NCBI RefSeq assembly: GCF_008086175.1
Contig: NZ_VSKM01000004.1
Location: 62,001-126,000, forward strand
Direction of reading: 5' to 3'
From: Bizionia saleffrena
GTDB lineage: Bacteria; Bacteroidota; Bacteroidia; Flavobacteriales; Flavobacteriaceae
DNA length: 64,000 nt
In this document: positions 25,493 to 33,766 of the stretch, one piece after another
Layout of the letters: the number at the start of each line of letters is the position of its first letter
Position numbering within the stretch: position 1 is the stretch's first letter
The notes under the pieces: generated by a model
What the model saw: the letters and a program-made list of their open reading frames with translations, nothing else
Told to the model about the DNA's origin: nothing
The model's database searches: none
Position numbers and translations under genes: made by a program

Positions 25493-26611
25493 ATGAGTAC
25501 ATTTAAAGATTTAGGAGTTCATAAAAACTACGTCAAATCGTTAAAAGAATTAGGAATTAAAACACCTACCGCTATCCAAGAGCAAGCCATACCTATGTTA
25601 TTGGCGTCTGCTAAAGATTTTATAGGTTTAGCCCAAACAGGAACGGGAAAAACAGCTGCCTACGGTATACCGGCATTGCATAAAGTAAACCCGAGTTTGG
25701 ACGCTATTCAGGTATTAATTTTATCGCCAACACGCGAATTGGTTCAGCAAATTAAAAAACAACTCTTTAAATTCACGAAATACAATGATGCACAAGTCTT
25801 TGTTGAAGGTGTTTATGGCGGTGAAAAAATAGATATTCAGATTAAAAACCTAAAGCGTACCACACACATAGTGGTAGCAACACCTGGGCGATTAGTCGAT
25901 TTGTTAGATAAAGACTGCATTGATTTAAAACAGATAAAAACCATTGTTTTAGATGAAGCAGACGAAATGCTAAGTATGGGCTTTAAGCAAGATTTAAACA
26001 CCATTCTTAAGGCGACTTCTGGAACCAGAAATGTCTGGTTATTTTCGGCCACTATGCCCGAAGATTTAAAAGACATCGTAAAACGTTACGTGTCTAAAGA
26101 TGCGATGCGTATTGAAATAGACAGAGATAGTCTGGTGAACGCGAATATCTCTCATTATGTTGTAGAAACCACTATTGCTAACAAACCTGAAACTTTAATT
26201 AGATTACTAGAAGATAGGGAAGAGAAACGCGGTATTGTGTTTTGTAAAACTAAAGCTGGCGCACAAGGATTAAAACAATTACTTCAAAAAGAAGGATTTA
26301 ATGTAGATGCATTAGAAGGCGATATGACACAAAAAGACCGCGATAAAGTGATGCGTGCGTTTAAGAATACTAATCTTCAGATTTTAATTTCTACCGATGT
26401 TTCGGCACGTGGTATTGACGTTGATAATTTAGGTTTTGTTATTCACCATCAATTACCTGAGCATTTAGAATATTACACGCACAGAAGTGGTAGAACTGCA
26501 CGAGCGGGCAAAAAAGGCGAGTCGATTGCTTTAGTACTTTCAAATGAAATGTCGCAATTAAAAGCTCTAGAAAAAAAGTTAATGATCTCATTTAAAACAC
26601 TAACTTTATAA
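25493..26611 (+). CDS. DEAD-box ATP-dependent RNA helicase (short)
   Basis: A 372-residue DEAD-box protein. The Q motif PTAIQEQAIP is at residues 25-34, motif I AQTGTGKT at 47-54, Ia PTRELV, motif II DEAD near 152, motif III SAT, and motifs V and VI STDVSARGIDV and HRSGRTARAG. It ends almost directly after the second RecA domain, lacking the basic RNA-binding tail of DeaD or RhlE, so it is near the minimal helicase core. Likely role: RNA remodelling in ribosome assembly or cold adaptation. The lipoprotein gene follows after 33 bp. Confidence 0.92.
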   Translation: MSTFKDLGVHKNYVKSLKELGIKTPTAIQEQAIPMLLASAKDFIGLAQTGTGKTAAYGIPALHKVNPSLDAIQVLILSPTRELVQQIKKQLFKFTKYNDAQVFVEGVYGGEKIDIQIKNLKRTTHIVVATPGRLVDLLDKDCIDLKQIKTIVLDEADEMLSMGFKQDLNTILKATSGTRNVWLFSATMPEDLKDIVKRYVSKDAMRIEIDRDSLVNANISHYVVETTIANKPETLIRLLEDREEKRGIVFCKTKAGAQGLKQLLQKEGFNVDALEGDMTQKDRDKVMRAFKNTNLQILISTDVSARGIDVDNLGFVIHHQLPEHLEYYTHRSGRTARAGKKGESIALVLSNEMSQLKALEKKLMISFKTLTL

Positions 26612-26644
26612 ACGTTAGCTGTTATTAATTGCCACAGAGAGGTT

Positions 26645-27148
26645 ATGAAGGTAAAAAATCTTATTTGTATTATTTTTAGTCTTCAATTGGGTTGTAAACC
26701 TATTGTAACAGCGACTGATGGTTCCACAAGAACAAACAAGAACATTTTAAAAGAAGTACCTCAAGTACCAGATAATTATATTGTAAACGCCAGTTTTAGT
26801 ATTAAAAAAATCAACTCCAATTATGTGGTTGATTTAGTAGATCTTCAAAAACAAAAAGGCCGTTTAAAGACACCTCATACCGCTACAGTAACACCGTCTA
26901 AAAAGCATTTAGTGTGTTCTATTTTAGATAAAAACGATACCGTTTTACAATCGTTTACGCTGCCAGATCCTCTATTGCGAGAGGTAGAATATGTAAACGA
27001 TACCAATCATTTTATAAAGCGTACGATAGCATTAGATAGCGCAACGTTTACTGCGCGTTTCCCCCTTAAAAAAGCTTCGAAATTTATAAGTATTCACTAC
27101 GTATTAGAGAATTTAGATGCCCTTCATCTTAAAAAAATAAAACTATGA
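26645..27148 (+). CDS. Lipoprotein encoded with the M64 peptidase
   Basis: A 167-residue protein with a lipoprotein signal: MKVKNLICIIFSLQLGC, with the lipobox LQLGC placing the modified cysteine at residue 17. The mature part is about 150 residues, predicted beta-rich, with no recognised domain. Its stop overlaps the start of the M64 peptidase gene in an ATGA arrangement, so the two products are translationally coupled and probably act together at the cell envelope. It could be an inhibitor, chaperone or anchor for the peptidase; that is inference from position only. Confidence 0.78.
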   Translation: MKVKNLICIIFSLQLGCKPIVTATDGSTRTNKNILKEVPQVPDNYIVNASFSIKKINSNYVVDLVDLQKQKGRLKTPHTATVTPSKKHLVCSILDKNDTVLQSFTLPDPLLREVEYVNDTNHFIKRTIALDSATFTARFPLKKASKFISIHYVLENLDALHLKKIKL

Positions 27149-28536
27149 AAACCATTTTTATAACCTTACTGATTGTTTTTAGTTGCTTTACTGTGCAGGC
27201 CCAAGTGTTTCCTGTCGAAAATATTTTGGTTAATGGTGCGGTCGATAACCATATTAATTTAGTACTCATTGGCGACGGCTATACAGCTGCCGAAGAGGGT
27301 TTATTTATAAGCGATGCTCAAGCCTTTACCACCGGAATTTTTAATCAAACCCCCTTTAAAGAATATAAAAATTTCTTTAATGTGTATGCGATAAAAGTGG
27401 CTTCAAACGAAAGTGGCGCAGATCATCCCGGAACGGCAACAGACGTTACCGAGCCTTATCATCCTATTCAAATGGTAGACACCTACTTCGATTCGACTTT
27501 TGATAGTTATAATGTACACCGCTTGTTAACCTGTAACAACCTATTGGTAAGTCAAGTGGTATTTGCAAATATTCCGTCGTACGATCAAATTGTGGTGTTA
27601 ACAAATTCGCCACATTACGGTGGGAGTGGAGGTGCTATTGCAATAGGAACAACGCATTCCAGCGGTTCTGAAATTGCTTTGCACGAAATCGGACATTCGT
27701 TTTCGGAATTAAAGGATGAATATTGGGCGGGAGATTATTACGCAGAAGAAGGGATTAACTTAACGCAAAATAACGATCCGACCACCGTAAAATGGAGTAA
27801 TTGGATGGGTGTAAACGGTATTGGAACGTATCAGCATTGCTGCGGTGAAACCTCTGGTACTTGGTATAAACCACACACAACGTGTAAAATGGAAGTTTTA
27901 GGAAATGCTTTCTGTTCGGTATGTAGCGATGGTATTATCGAAAAGATTCACGACTATGTTGCGACCATAGAGTCATTTTTACCAGATAATTCAATCACTT
28001 TAGAACCCGATACCTATCCGATACCTTTCAATTTAAATGTAATTTATCCAATGCCAAATACGTTAGCGATTAGTTGGCACTTGAATGCAACCACTATTGC
28101 AGGAAATACTGATAGTTTACAGCTAGACGAAAATGATTTCGTTATGGGTTCCAATACGCTGACAGCAAATGTAATAGATGATTCTAATTTGCAAGCCATT
28201 AATGACCATACTACGATACACGTAAATACAGTAACGTGGACGATAGATAATAACACTTTAGGTATAGATCTTGTTGCTGCTTTTTCGGCGACGACAACAC
28301 TAAAATTATATCCAAATCCGGCCTCTAAAGCAATTACCATTTCTTTAGAAACTCCTCAAGATGAGTCCGTTGCACTCGCTATTTATGCTTTAGAGGGTAG
28401 ACTAATAAACAAAACCAATTTTACGTCTAATACAGCATTTGTGTTTCCGGTAAATACACTATCTAGCGGTACTTACGTGTTTACACTAACTACCGAGAAC
28501 GGAACACGTATTGATAAACGTGTTGTTATTGATTAA
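27145..28536 (+). CDS. M64-family metallopeptidase with T9SS type A sorting domain
   Basis: A 463-residue secreted protein with a signal peptide (cleavage after VQAQ, residue 20). The zinc site is H180-E-I-G-H184 within LHEIGHSFSELKDEYW. This HExxH ... DEY layout is that of the M64 (IgA-peptidase-like) family. Residues about 388-463 form a type A T9SS C-terminal domain: LKLYPNPASKAITI opens it, LSSGTYVFTL and a final KRVVID close it. The enzyme is therefore expected to cross the outer membrane by T9SS and be released or surface-attached. The substrate is unknown; the family name comes from immunoglobulin cleavage in a different setting. Confidence 0.92.
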   Translation: MKTIFITLLIVFSCFTVQAQVFPVENILVNGAVDNHINLVLIGDGYTAAEEGLFISDAQAFTTGIFNQTPFKEYKNFFNVYAIKVASNESGADHPGTATDVTEPYHPIQMVDTYFDSTFDSYNVHRLLTCNNLLVSQVVFANIPSYDQIVVLTNSPHYGGSGGAIAIGTTHSSGSEIALHEIGHSFSELKDEYWAGDYYAEEGINLTQNNDPTTVKWSNWMGVNGIGTYQHCCGETSGTWYKPHTTCKMEVLGNAFCSVCSDGIIEKIHDYVATIESFLPDNSITLEPDTYPIPFNLNVIYPMPNTLAISWHLNATTIAGNTDSLQLDENDFVMGSNTLTANVIDDSNLQAINDHTTIHVNTVTWTIDNNTLGIDLVAAFSATTTLKLYPNPASKAITISLETPQDESVALAIYALEGRLINKTNFTSNTAFVFPVNTLSSGTYVFTLTTENGTRIDKRVVID

Positions 28537-28568
28537 CGGATAATTATTATAAACGAGAAGCCTTTGAG

Positions 28569-28589
28569 TGTGTTTATAATATAAACACA
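28569..28589. repeat. Palindromic hairpin downstream of the M64 gene
   Basis: GTGTTTAT and ATAAACAC pair around AAT. It sits between the peptidase stop and the terminator at 28643, and may protect the mRNA 3' end. Confidence 0.45.
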
Positions 28590-28642
28590 GAGGAGATAAA
28601 AGGGAGACTCTTATAAAACAGTGGACGTTCGCTATAGATCAA

Positions 28643-28675
28643 AAAAAAACTACTTTTTTAAAAGTAGTTTTTTTG
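28643..28675. terminator. Bidirectional terminator between the M64 and hpf genes
   Basis: AAAAAAACTACTTTT pairs with AAAAGTAGTTTTTTT. The symmetric A- and T-runs suit both the plus-strand peptidase operon and the convergent hpf gene. Confidence 0.85.
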
Positions 28676-28697
28676 TTTTATTACGTTTAATTACGAC

Positions 28698-28997
28698 TTA
28701 ATGTGTTTTCATTTTTCCTTTTCGCTTTTCTAACTGGCGTTCTAATTGGCTAACGGCTTCAGTAACACTCTTATGGTAAGACTCACTATTATCTTCGGCA
28801 AATAGGCGAGGGCCAGGAGCACTTAAACGTATCCCAGCTATTTTTCCTGTATTATCAGAAAAGTTTTGAATTTTAAAAAAGACATCGGCGCGTACTATAA
28901 ACTCATATTTATTAAATAGTTTGTTTAATTTCTCTGTGACAAAAGTTTCTAGTGACTCACTAGGGTTTACTTCATGGTATTCAAAATTTATGTCCAT
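28698..28997 (-). CDS. hpf: Short ribosome hibernation-promoting factor
   Basis: A 99-residue protein of the HPF/RaiA (YfiA) family, with the opening MDINFEYHEVNPSESLETFVTEKLNKL (split) and the later SESYHKSVTEAVSQLERQL helix. It lacks the extra C-terminal domain of long HPF. It binds the 30S decoding region in stationary phase to idle ribosomes. An inverted repeat at 29015-29034 sits 18 bp upstream of the start. It lies next to a CsbD stress-protein gene in its own unit, separated by a terminator. Confidence 0.88.
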   Translation of the reverse strand: MDINFEYHEVNPSESLETFVTEKLNKLFNKYEFIVRADVFFKIQNFSDNTGKIAGIRLSAPGPRLFAEDNSESYHKSVTEAVSQLERQLEKRKGKMKTH

Positions 28998-29014
28998 ATT
29001 ATTTGATGTTTAAT

Positions 29015-29034
29015 AGTTAATGATGTTATTAACT
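29015..29034 (-). promoter_or_regulatory. Inverted repeat in the hpf leader
   Basis: AGTTAAT and ATTAACT flank GATGTT. The dyad could be an operator or a leader hairpin. The nearest promoter-like word is TATCTTTA (plus TAAAGATA at about 29035), one base off the TAnnTTTG element. Confidence 0.4.
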
Positions 29035-29097
29035 AAAGATACTAAAACACTTCGCAATTAGAATCTAATTTAGGAAAAAATTAAGTATTACCAAGGC

Positions 29098-29133
29098 AAA
29101 AAAAAGAGAGCAACCCCGTAGGATCGCTCTCTT
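29098..29133 (-). terminator. Terminator of the CsbD gene
   Basis: On the minus strand AAAGAGAGC and GCTCTCTTT form the stem, and a T-run follows. It lies 40 bp after the CsbD stop. Confidence 0.7.
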
Positions 29134-29172
29134 TAATAATTAGTGTTTTACGCTAATTGAATAATTGTTAAA

Positions 29173-29358
29173 TTACATATTTTTAATTTCATCAGAGATT
29201 TGTTCCTTTGTTTTTCCTGTTTTTTCCTGAAGTTTCCCCATCATTTGGTCAAATTTTCCTTCAGAATAAGTTACATCGTCATCGGTAAGATCTCCGTATT
29301 TTTGTTTGAATTTACCCTTAACTTGTTTCCATTTTCCTTCTAATTGATCATTATTCAT
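29173..29358 (-). CDS. CsbD-family stress protein
   Basis: A 61-residue hydrophilic protein with the CsbD family pattern: LEGKWKQVKGKFKQKYGDLT then EGKFDQMMGKLQEKTGKT, ending in a short helix. CsbD-like proteins are induced by general stress in many bacteria; their molecular role is unknown. A promoter-like element lies 36 bp upstream and a terminator follows, so it is monocistronic. High Lys content and lack of Cys or Trp-rich core fit a partly disordered protein. Confidence 0.9.
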   Translation of the reverse strand: MNNDQLEGKWKQVKGKFKQKYGDLTDDDVTYSEGKFDQMMGKLQEKTGKTKEQISDEIKNM

Positions 29359-29393
29359 AATTTTAGATTTTAAGATTAATAATTTGTTCTTAT

Positions 29394-29401
29394 CAAATTT
29401 A
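29394..29401 (-). promoter_or_regulatory. -7 element for the CsbD gene
   Basis: CAAATTTA (minus TAAATTTG) fits TAnnTTTG. The leader would be about 30 nt. Confidence 0.5.
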
Positions 29402-29579
29402 TACTATTTAAGAATGCGCGGTGCGCTCAATCCATTTCTTGATTTGCTTAAATGAAACAATAGCGTTAAATTTTTATTAAAGGAAAGCGTGGACATACCA
29501 AAAGGATCAATTACTATAATAATGCTATTTTACATAATATTAATTATAGTACATTTTATAAATAGGTTTATCCTGTGGT

Positions 29580-29699
29580 TCAAGTTTTTTCAATTACACG
29601 ATTGTCATAGACTGCCGCAAACGTATAAATAGCCTTAGAGATACAGTCTTTTTTCGGAATTAGAGAAACGCTTTCAATTTTACTGTCAAGCTCTAGATA
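29580..29699 (-). pseudogene. Decayed coding remnant, family unknown
   Basis: Minus-strand reading from an in-frame TAA at 29702-29700 gives about 39 codons of protein-like text (YLELDSKIESVSLIPKKD, CISKAIYTFAAVYDNRV) ending at TGA 29582-29580. There is no start codon. The composition looks like a C-terminal coding fragment rather than random AT-rich DNA. I could not assign a family. Confidence 0.35.
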
Positions 29700-29728
29700 T
29701 TACTATTCCAGATGAGATTTCTTTTTTT

Positions 29729-29939
29729 TCATTTAGAATATTCATTTGGAAGTATTGATTGAGATAATTTATCTAATGCATCTTTATTTAAATAATTGTT
29801 ATTAAAAAAAACACCGTCTACAGTCTTTAAAGCATTAATATTCTCTAGTGGATTATCAGTTAAATTGTTTTATACTTTGCTTGTCCGCAAGCGTAGAAAG
29901 ACTGCATAACGACAACTAGTACTAAAAATATTTTTTCAT
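29729..29939 (-). pseudogene. Internally deleted amidohydrolase pseudogene
   Basis: On the minus strand the ATG at 29939 opens a lipoprotein-like signal that is broken after two codons by a missing base in an A-run. With one base restored it reads MKKIFLVLVVVMQSFYAC then GQAKYKT. A few bases on, in another frame, comes NPLENINALKTVDGVFFNN and a short tail ending at TGA 29731-29729. NPLENI ... VDGVFxNN is the usual end of secreted imidazolonepropionase-like amidohydrolases (family about 400 residues). So the two ends of such a gene survive while some 350 codons between them are gone. Confidence 0.6.
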
Positions 29940-30106
29940 TTTATAGATGTATTTAAATAAAAAAACAGAAGCTATTTAGAATACAATGTTTCATTTTATT
30001 TTTAGTTTTATGGGTTTTTCAGGAGTTTTATGATCACCTTATAAAAAATAAAAAAAATAAGTAAAGATGTGAGTGAAAATAAAGTTTTAGCACTTGTTAT
30101 ATGTAA

Positions 30107-30205
30107 TCATAATTTATCCCCCATCGTAAGTATTGCAGTAATATTACTTTCAGAATTAAATATATGCACTACTATTACATCGCCAAAATAAAAGCTCTCC
30201 TTTTA
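30107..30205 (-). pseudogene. Decayed coding remnant, family unknown
   Basis: About 31 minus-strand codons (ESFYFGDVIVVHIFNSES, NITAILTMGDKL) end at TGA 30109-30107. A neighbouring frame adds TELKGE just upstream, as if a frameshift separated them. There is no start codon. It looks like the end of a lost gene immediately downstream of the lipoprotein gene at 30245. Confidence 0.3.
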
Positions 30206-30244
30206 GCTCTGTTTATAAGAAACTGATTAAATATAATTATCCGG

Positions 30245-31180
30245 TTAATCCAGAGCAATTGTTTCGTTTTCTAAAATCCACTTTCCATTAACTTGCGCAC
30301 TGCGTGTTACCGTAATTTTATTAGGGCCGGCATTTTTAAAAACGTCGATAAGATTAAGGTTTTTATGGACGGTGGTGTTAATTACAACAGGCCCACTAAG
30401 TAAAGCGCCATTGGTAGCATCAAATACATAGAAACTCTTGGTTGTGGGTTTTATATCCCAGAAACCAATCTCGTCTGCACCATCACTATTAAGGTCTTTA
30501 AGGTTTTCTAACTGCGATTTGTATGCCCCTTTAATGGTTATAGCCTTAAGGTCTTTATTACTAAAGGTGATTACGCTGTTGCATTCTCCTTTACATACCA
30601 CCGTATCGCCACTTTGCGCCATCGTTGTCGTTGGAGAGATCACAGTTGCATAGTCCGATAGACCATCGCCATTAAAATCGCCGAACAATTGTCTGTTATT
30701 AGTAAAGAAAGCGATATCTGCGCGAGCACTCGGAAAAATAGGAGCATCTAGATCTTTAGAGTTTTCAGCAACACCTTCTCTTAGTATTTGAAAATCACCA
30801 TTTCTTATCATCATGGAAAGATAAGAGGTGTAATCGGCTTCTATTCCATTGTAACTAACGCGTTTTGTAAACGTAACTAAATAAACTCCAGCCTCTTTGG
30901 TAATAGTAAGTGGGTCATTTAGAATACGTTGTGTATAATTCGGAAATTGCTGAAATAACAGTTTCTTATCTTGTTGCACCTGAGTTCTAGTACGCTCTTC
31001 TCCGTAATACGTTACAACGGGCATATAATCGCGTTCTAAATACGGTGCCTTTAATGCTGTATGTGATGCGTTCCATTGTTTTAAAAACTCACGCACCTCT
31101 TGTTCACTTTTGGGATTGACCTCATTGCAACTAGAGAATAGTAGAACAAGCAGGCAGGACATAAGTGAAAGATACTTCAT
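30245..31180 (-). CDS. Lipoprotein with EF-hand/FG-GAP-like repeats
   Basis: A 311-residue lipoprotein: MKYLSLMSCLLVLLFSSC with the lipobox FSSC, modified Cys at residue 18. Residues about 25-150 look like a SnoaL/DUF4440-type alpha+beta domain (EVREFLKQWNASHTALKAPY, split). Residues about 165-250 hold two Asp-rich loops, DFNGDGLSDYA and DLNSDGADEIGF, as in FG-GAP or dockerin-type calcium loops. No catalytic motif was identified. It is flanked by decayed sequence on its downstream side and by a 460-bp gap upstream. Confidence 0.72.
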   Translation of the reverse strand: MKYLSLMSCLLVLLFSSCNEVNPKSEQEVREFLKQWNASHTALKAPYLERDYMPVVTYYGEERTRTQVQQDKKLLFQQFPNYTQRILNDPLTITKEAGVYLVTFTKRVSYNGIEADYTSYLSMMIRNGDFQILREGVAENSKDLDAPIFPSARADIAFFTNNRQLFGDFNGDGLSDYATVISPTTTMAQSGDTVVCKGECNSVITFSNKDLKAITIKGAYKSQLENLKDLNSDGADEIGFWDIKPTTKSFYVFDATNGALLSGPVVINTTVHKNLNLIDVFKNAGPNKITVTRSAQVNGKWILENETIALD

Positions 31181-31643
31181 AAATCTAATAGAATTTTAGC
31201 TTAAAATTTGAATGTTAAAGATACATGAATTTTGATGAATTTAGGTTCCAAGTGTGTACATAATACCACTGATTTAAGCATTTCTTTATAACGTGATCTC
31301 GTATATATTCTTAGTTAAATAAAATTTGAAATGACCTAAACGCTTTCTCATAACTTCTATTTTTTGAAAATAGAGACACGCAACCCTCTAAATTTGGTTA
31401 CCATCTTTGTCGTTCTTGTGTTAAGAATAGATGTGTTTGTTAAGAAGTGTCTTTAAGTCTCCTAAAACCATAATTGTTAACACTAACCGGCGCCACAACC
31501 CTTTTTTATATAAAATTTTAACGTATTCTAAAGATGAAAGATTTTGTACAGGAGTAGTGTTGCATTAAATTAAAGTATATTGCCGAAAATAAATTTTAGA
31601 ACGGAATTACCGTTACACAAACTCTTATTAAAACTATTACTAA
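31181..31643. other. Gene-free gap
   Basis: About 460 bp between divergent genes. I see no convincing frame. A small hairpin CTATTTT/AAAATAG lies at 31357-31373, and the word TGTTAAGAA occurs twice near 31420 and 31440. No clear TAnnTTTG element was found for either neighbour. Confidence 0.5.
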
Positions 31644-32618
31644 ATGGATTTTACAAACCCGTTAGTTTATGGAGTTCCTTGTTTTTTAGGCTTTATCGCA
31701 ATAGAGCTTATCTACAGCAAAACTTTGGATGACAAACAACTATATAAATGGAAGGATTTATTAACAAGCTTATCACTTGGGTTAGGATCTGCAGTAGTCG
31801 CTGCACTAATAAAAACAGTGGCCGTAATATTGGTGTTTAACTTAGCTTACGAATTCTTCAATCCAATAATAGATGGGGTTAGAACGAATATTATGGGCTG
31901 GGAGTCCTTTGGGTATGTGTGGTATATTTGGATAATTTGTATGCTTTTAGATGATTACTCCTATTATTGGTTCCACCGTCAAAATCATATGATCCGCTTT
32001 TTATGGGCAGCACATATTGTGCATCATTCGTCAGACAATTTTAATTTGGGAACGGCTGTGCGTAACGGTTGGTTTACTATTTTTTATAAACCTTTTTTTT
32101 ATGTTTGGATCGTAGTAATTGGATTCCCACCAGAAATGCTTGTGGTTTGTATGGGTATTGAAGCGCTATGGCAATTTCAACTGCACACACAATATGTAAA
32201 AAAATTGGGGTTTATAGAAAAATTTCTGAATACTCATACTATGCACCAAGTCCACCACGCTCGGAATATTGAATATATGGACAAAAACCACGGGGGAATC
32301 CTCAATGTTTTTGATAGGGTTTTTGGAACTTGGAAACAACTCGATGAGTCTATCGCTATAGAATACGGGGTGTCTGTACCTCCAGATTCTTACAATCTAT
32401 TTGTTGTTTTAACTCACGAATACAAAAACATTTGGGAGGATATGAAAAAATCAAACAACTGGTACCACAAATTTAAATATGTTTTTGGACCACCCGGATG
32501 GAGCCATGATGGCAGTACGCTTACTATTAAGCAAATAAGAAGCGAAATGGCAAAGACCTCTGATAGTAGCGTTGTAGATAAAAATAGCGTTGTAGAGATT
32601 GCCGAGCCCCAAATGTAA
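31644..32618 (+). CDS. Sterol desaturase/fatty acid hydroxylase family protein
   Basis: A 324-residue integral membrane di-iron enzyme. The histidine boxes are His111-x3-His115 (HRQNH), His124-x2-His127-His128 (HIVHH), and a third HxxHH near residues 215-219 (HQVHH). About four hydrophobic segments surround them. The family inserts hydroxyl groups or double bonds into lipids. Bacterial members act on membrane lipids, carotenoids or hopanoids; the substrate is unknown here. It stands alone, with long gaps on both sides. The C-terminal 25 residues are Ser/Val-rich and not conserved in type. Confidence 0.88.
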   Translation: MDFTNPLVYGVPCFLGFIAIELIYSKTLDDKQLYKWKDLLTSLSLGLGSAVVAALIKTVAVILVFNLAYEFFNPIIDGVRTNIMGWESFGYVWYIWIICMLLDDYSYYWFHRQNHMIRFLWAAHIVHHSSDNFNLGTAVRNGWFTIFYKPFFYVWIVVIGFPPEMLVVCMGIEALWQFQLHTQYVKKLGFIEKFLNTHTMHQVHHARNIEYMDKNHGGILNVFDRVFGTWKQLDESIAIEYGVSVPPDSYNLFVVLTHEYKNIWEDMKKSNNWYHKFKYVFGPPGWSHDGSTLTIKQIRSEMAKTSDSSVVDKNSVVEIAEPQM

Positions 32619-33280
32619 GCTATATCTAAGATCCCTTTACAAAATAGTGAAGCAACGCCTAAAATAGTATTTAAGAGATTTGCTTATAAACTATCTATGC
32701 TATCTGTACTTATTGTCCGTTTGCGCCCATTTACGACGTTTAGAAGAATAACACTAAAGTATAGACTTCTTGGGATTCCTTTTTATCATTTTTAAGAGAC
32801 CGCTAGACTGCACGCCGTGGGAACTGTTGAGTGTTTTTTAAAGGTTCTATTTATATAGCATTTTACGCTTTAACGCACCCCGTATTCTTTAAGAATATTT
32901 TCTTTTAGTGCTGAATTGTATCTTAGGGTTTTAATTCTTTCTTCCAACTAATACAACCTCATAACTGTTGTGGATCATTTTCGCAAGTGTTGTGTGTGTG
33001 TTGTAGACGTCCGAGTTTTTAAACATCTGGAATAGGGAATTTGATGTCATTCTTATTAACCGATAAATCCCTCCAACTGCGCTCAGGATAAACAAAAGCC
33101 GCGGTGTGGTGGTATAAGCAATTCTTTTCTATTTATGACTTGATAAGGAACCTTTCGATTGCGCTTGCGGGGACAAATTTAATACTTTTAAAGGCTGTTT
33201 TTATAAACAATTTCACGCTTTAGGTTGCTTCTGTAATTGCTCTATATTTTATTAGTTACATCTTGCTAACATATAAAACC
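32619..33280. other. Gene-free gap with a diverged direct repeat
   Basis: About 660 bp without a convincing gene. A 37-bp stretch at 32836-32872 recurs at 33186-33222, exactly 350 bp on, with 30 of 37 positions equal by eye; both copies end in ACGCTTTA. Weaker similarity extends upstream through a GC-richer TGC-x-C ... GGG segment. No promoter for neighbouring genes was found. The repeat could mark a degenerate element or old duplication. Confidence 0.5.
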
Positions 33281-33283
33281 AAA

Positions 33284-33314
33284 AAAGCCCATCAATAAAT
33301 TGATAGGCTTTTAA
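33284..33314 (-). terminator. Terminator of the first csp gene
   Basis: On the minus strand AAGCCTATCAAT pairs with ATTGATGGGCTT (one wobble) and a T-run follows. A close copy follows the second csp gene at 63342. Confidence 0.8.
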
Positions 33315-33332
33315 AAAACTTGAAATATATAA

Positions 33333-33524
33333 TTAGATAACTTTTACGTTTACTGCATTTAATCCTTTGTTTCCTTCTTCTAAATCAAATTCAACTTCGT
33401 CACCTTCACGAATTTCATCAATTAATCCTGAAATGTGTACAAAATGATCTTTGTCTACTCCTTCTTCAGTGATAAATCCAAATCCTTTGGCGTCGTTGAA
33501 AAATTTTACTGTTCCTTTACTCAT
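33333..33524 (-). CDS. Cold-shock protein, copy 1
   Basis: A 63-residue CspA-family protein starting MSKGTVKFFND at 33524; a longer in-frame reading upstream lacks family support. RNP1 KGFGFI and RNP2 HFVHIS are intact. The protein binds single-stranded RNA and melts secondary structure. The gene is 94% identical in DNA (11 differences in 192 bp by eye) to the copy at 63390-63581. Leader and terminator are also similar, so the whole unit was duplicated. A -7 element lies 40 bp upstream, giving a leader that may carry cold regulation. Confidence 0.95.
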   Translation of the reverse strand: MSKGTVKFFNDAKGFGFITEEGVDKDHFVHISGLIDEIREGDEVEFDLEEGNKGLNAVNVKVI

Positions 33525-33563
33525 AATAATAATATTGTAATTAATAATTTGATAATAATAATA

Positions 33564-33571
33564 CAAATATA
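33564..33571 (-). promoter_or_regulatory. -7 element of csp copy 1
   Basis: CAAATATA (minus TATATTTG) fits TAnnTTTG. The adjacent word TTGGCAC just upstream on the minus strand is shared with the promoter of copy 2 at 63622. Confidence 0.6.
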
Positions 33572-33583
33572 GTGCCAAAATAT

Positions 33584-33760
33584 TTATAAAGCCTCATCGT
33601 TTTCATAAAAAATAAATTTATTTTTAGTGGAAGTCAAAATATTATCTCCCAATGCTTTGCGGCTCACATTTAAGTCTTCCTAAATAGTATTTACTTTTCG
33701 ACCTGTAAAACTATTATTAATACCGCTTCCATCCTGCCCTACTTTAGGCTTTGGTCGTAA
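33584..33760 (-). pseudogene. Decayed ORF, family unknown
   Basis: About 58 minus-strand codons in one frame, interrupted by one TAG (33682-33680). Readable parts are KVGQDGSGINNSFTGRKVNT before it and EDLNVSRKALGDNILTSTK after it, ending at TAA 33586-33584. No start codon is present. Its end runs into the csp promoter region. I could not name the family. Confidence 0.4.
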
Positions 33761-33766
33761 TCGGCG

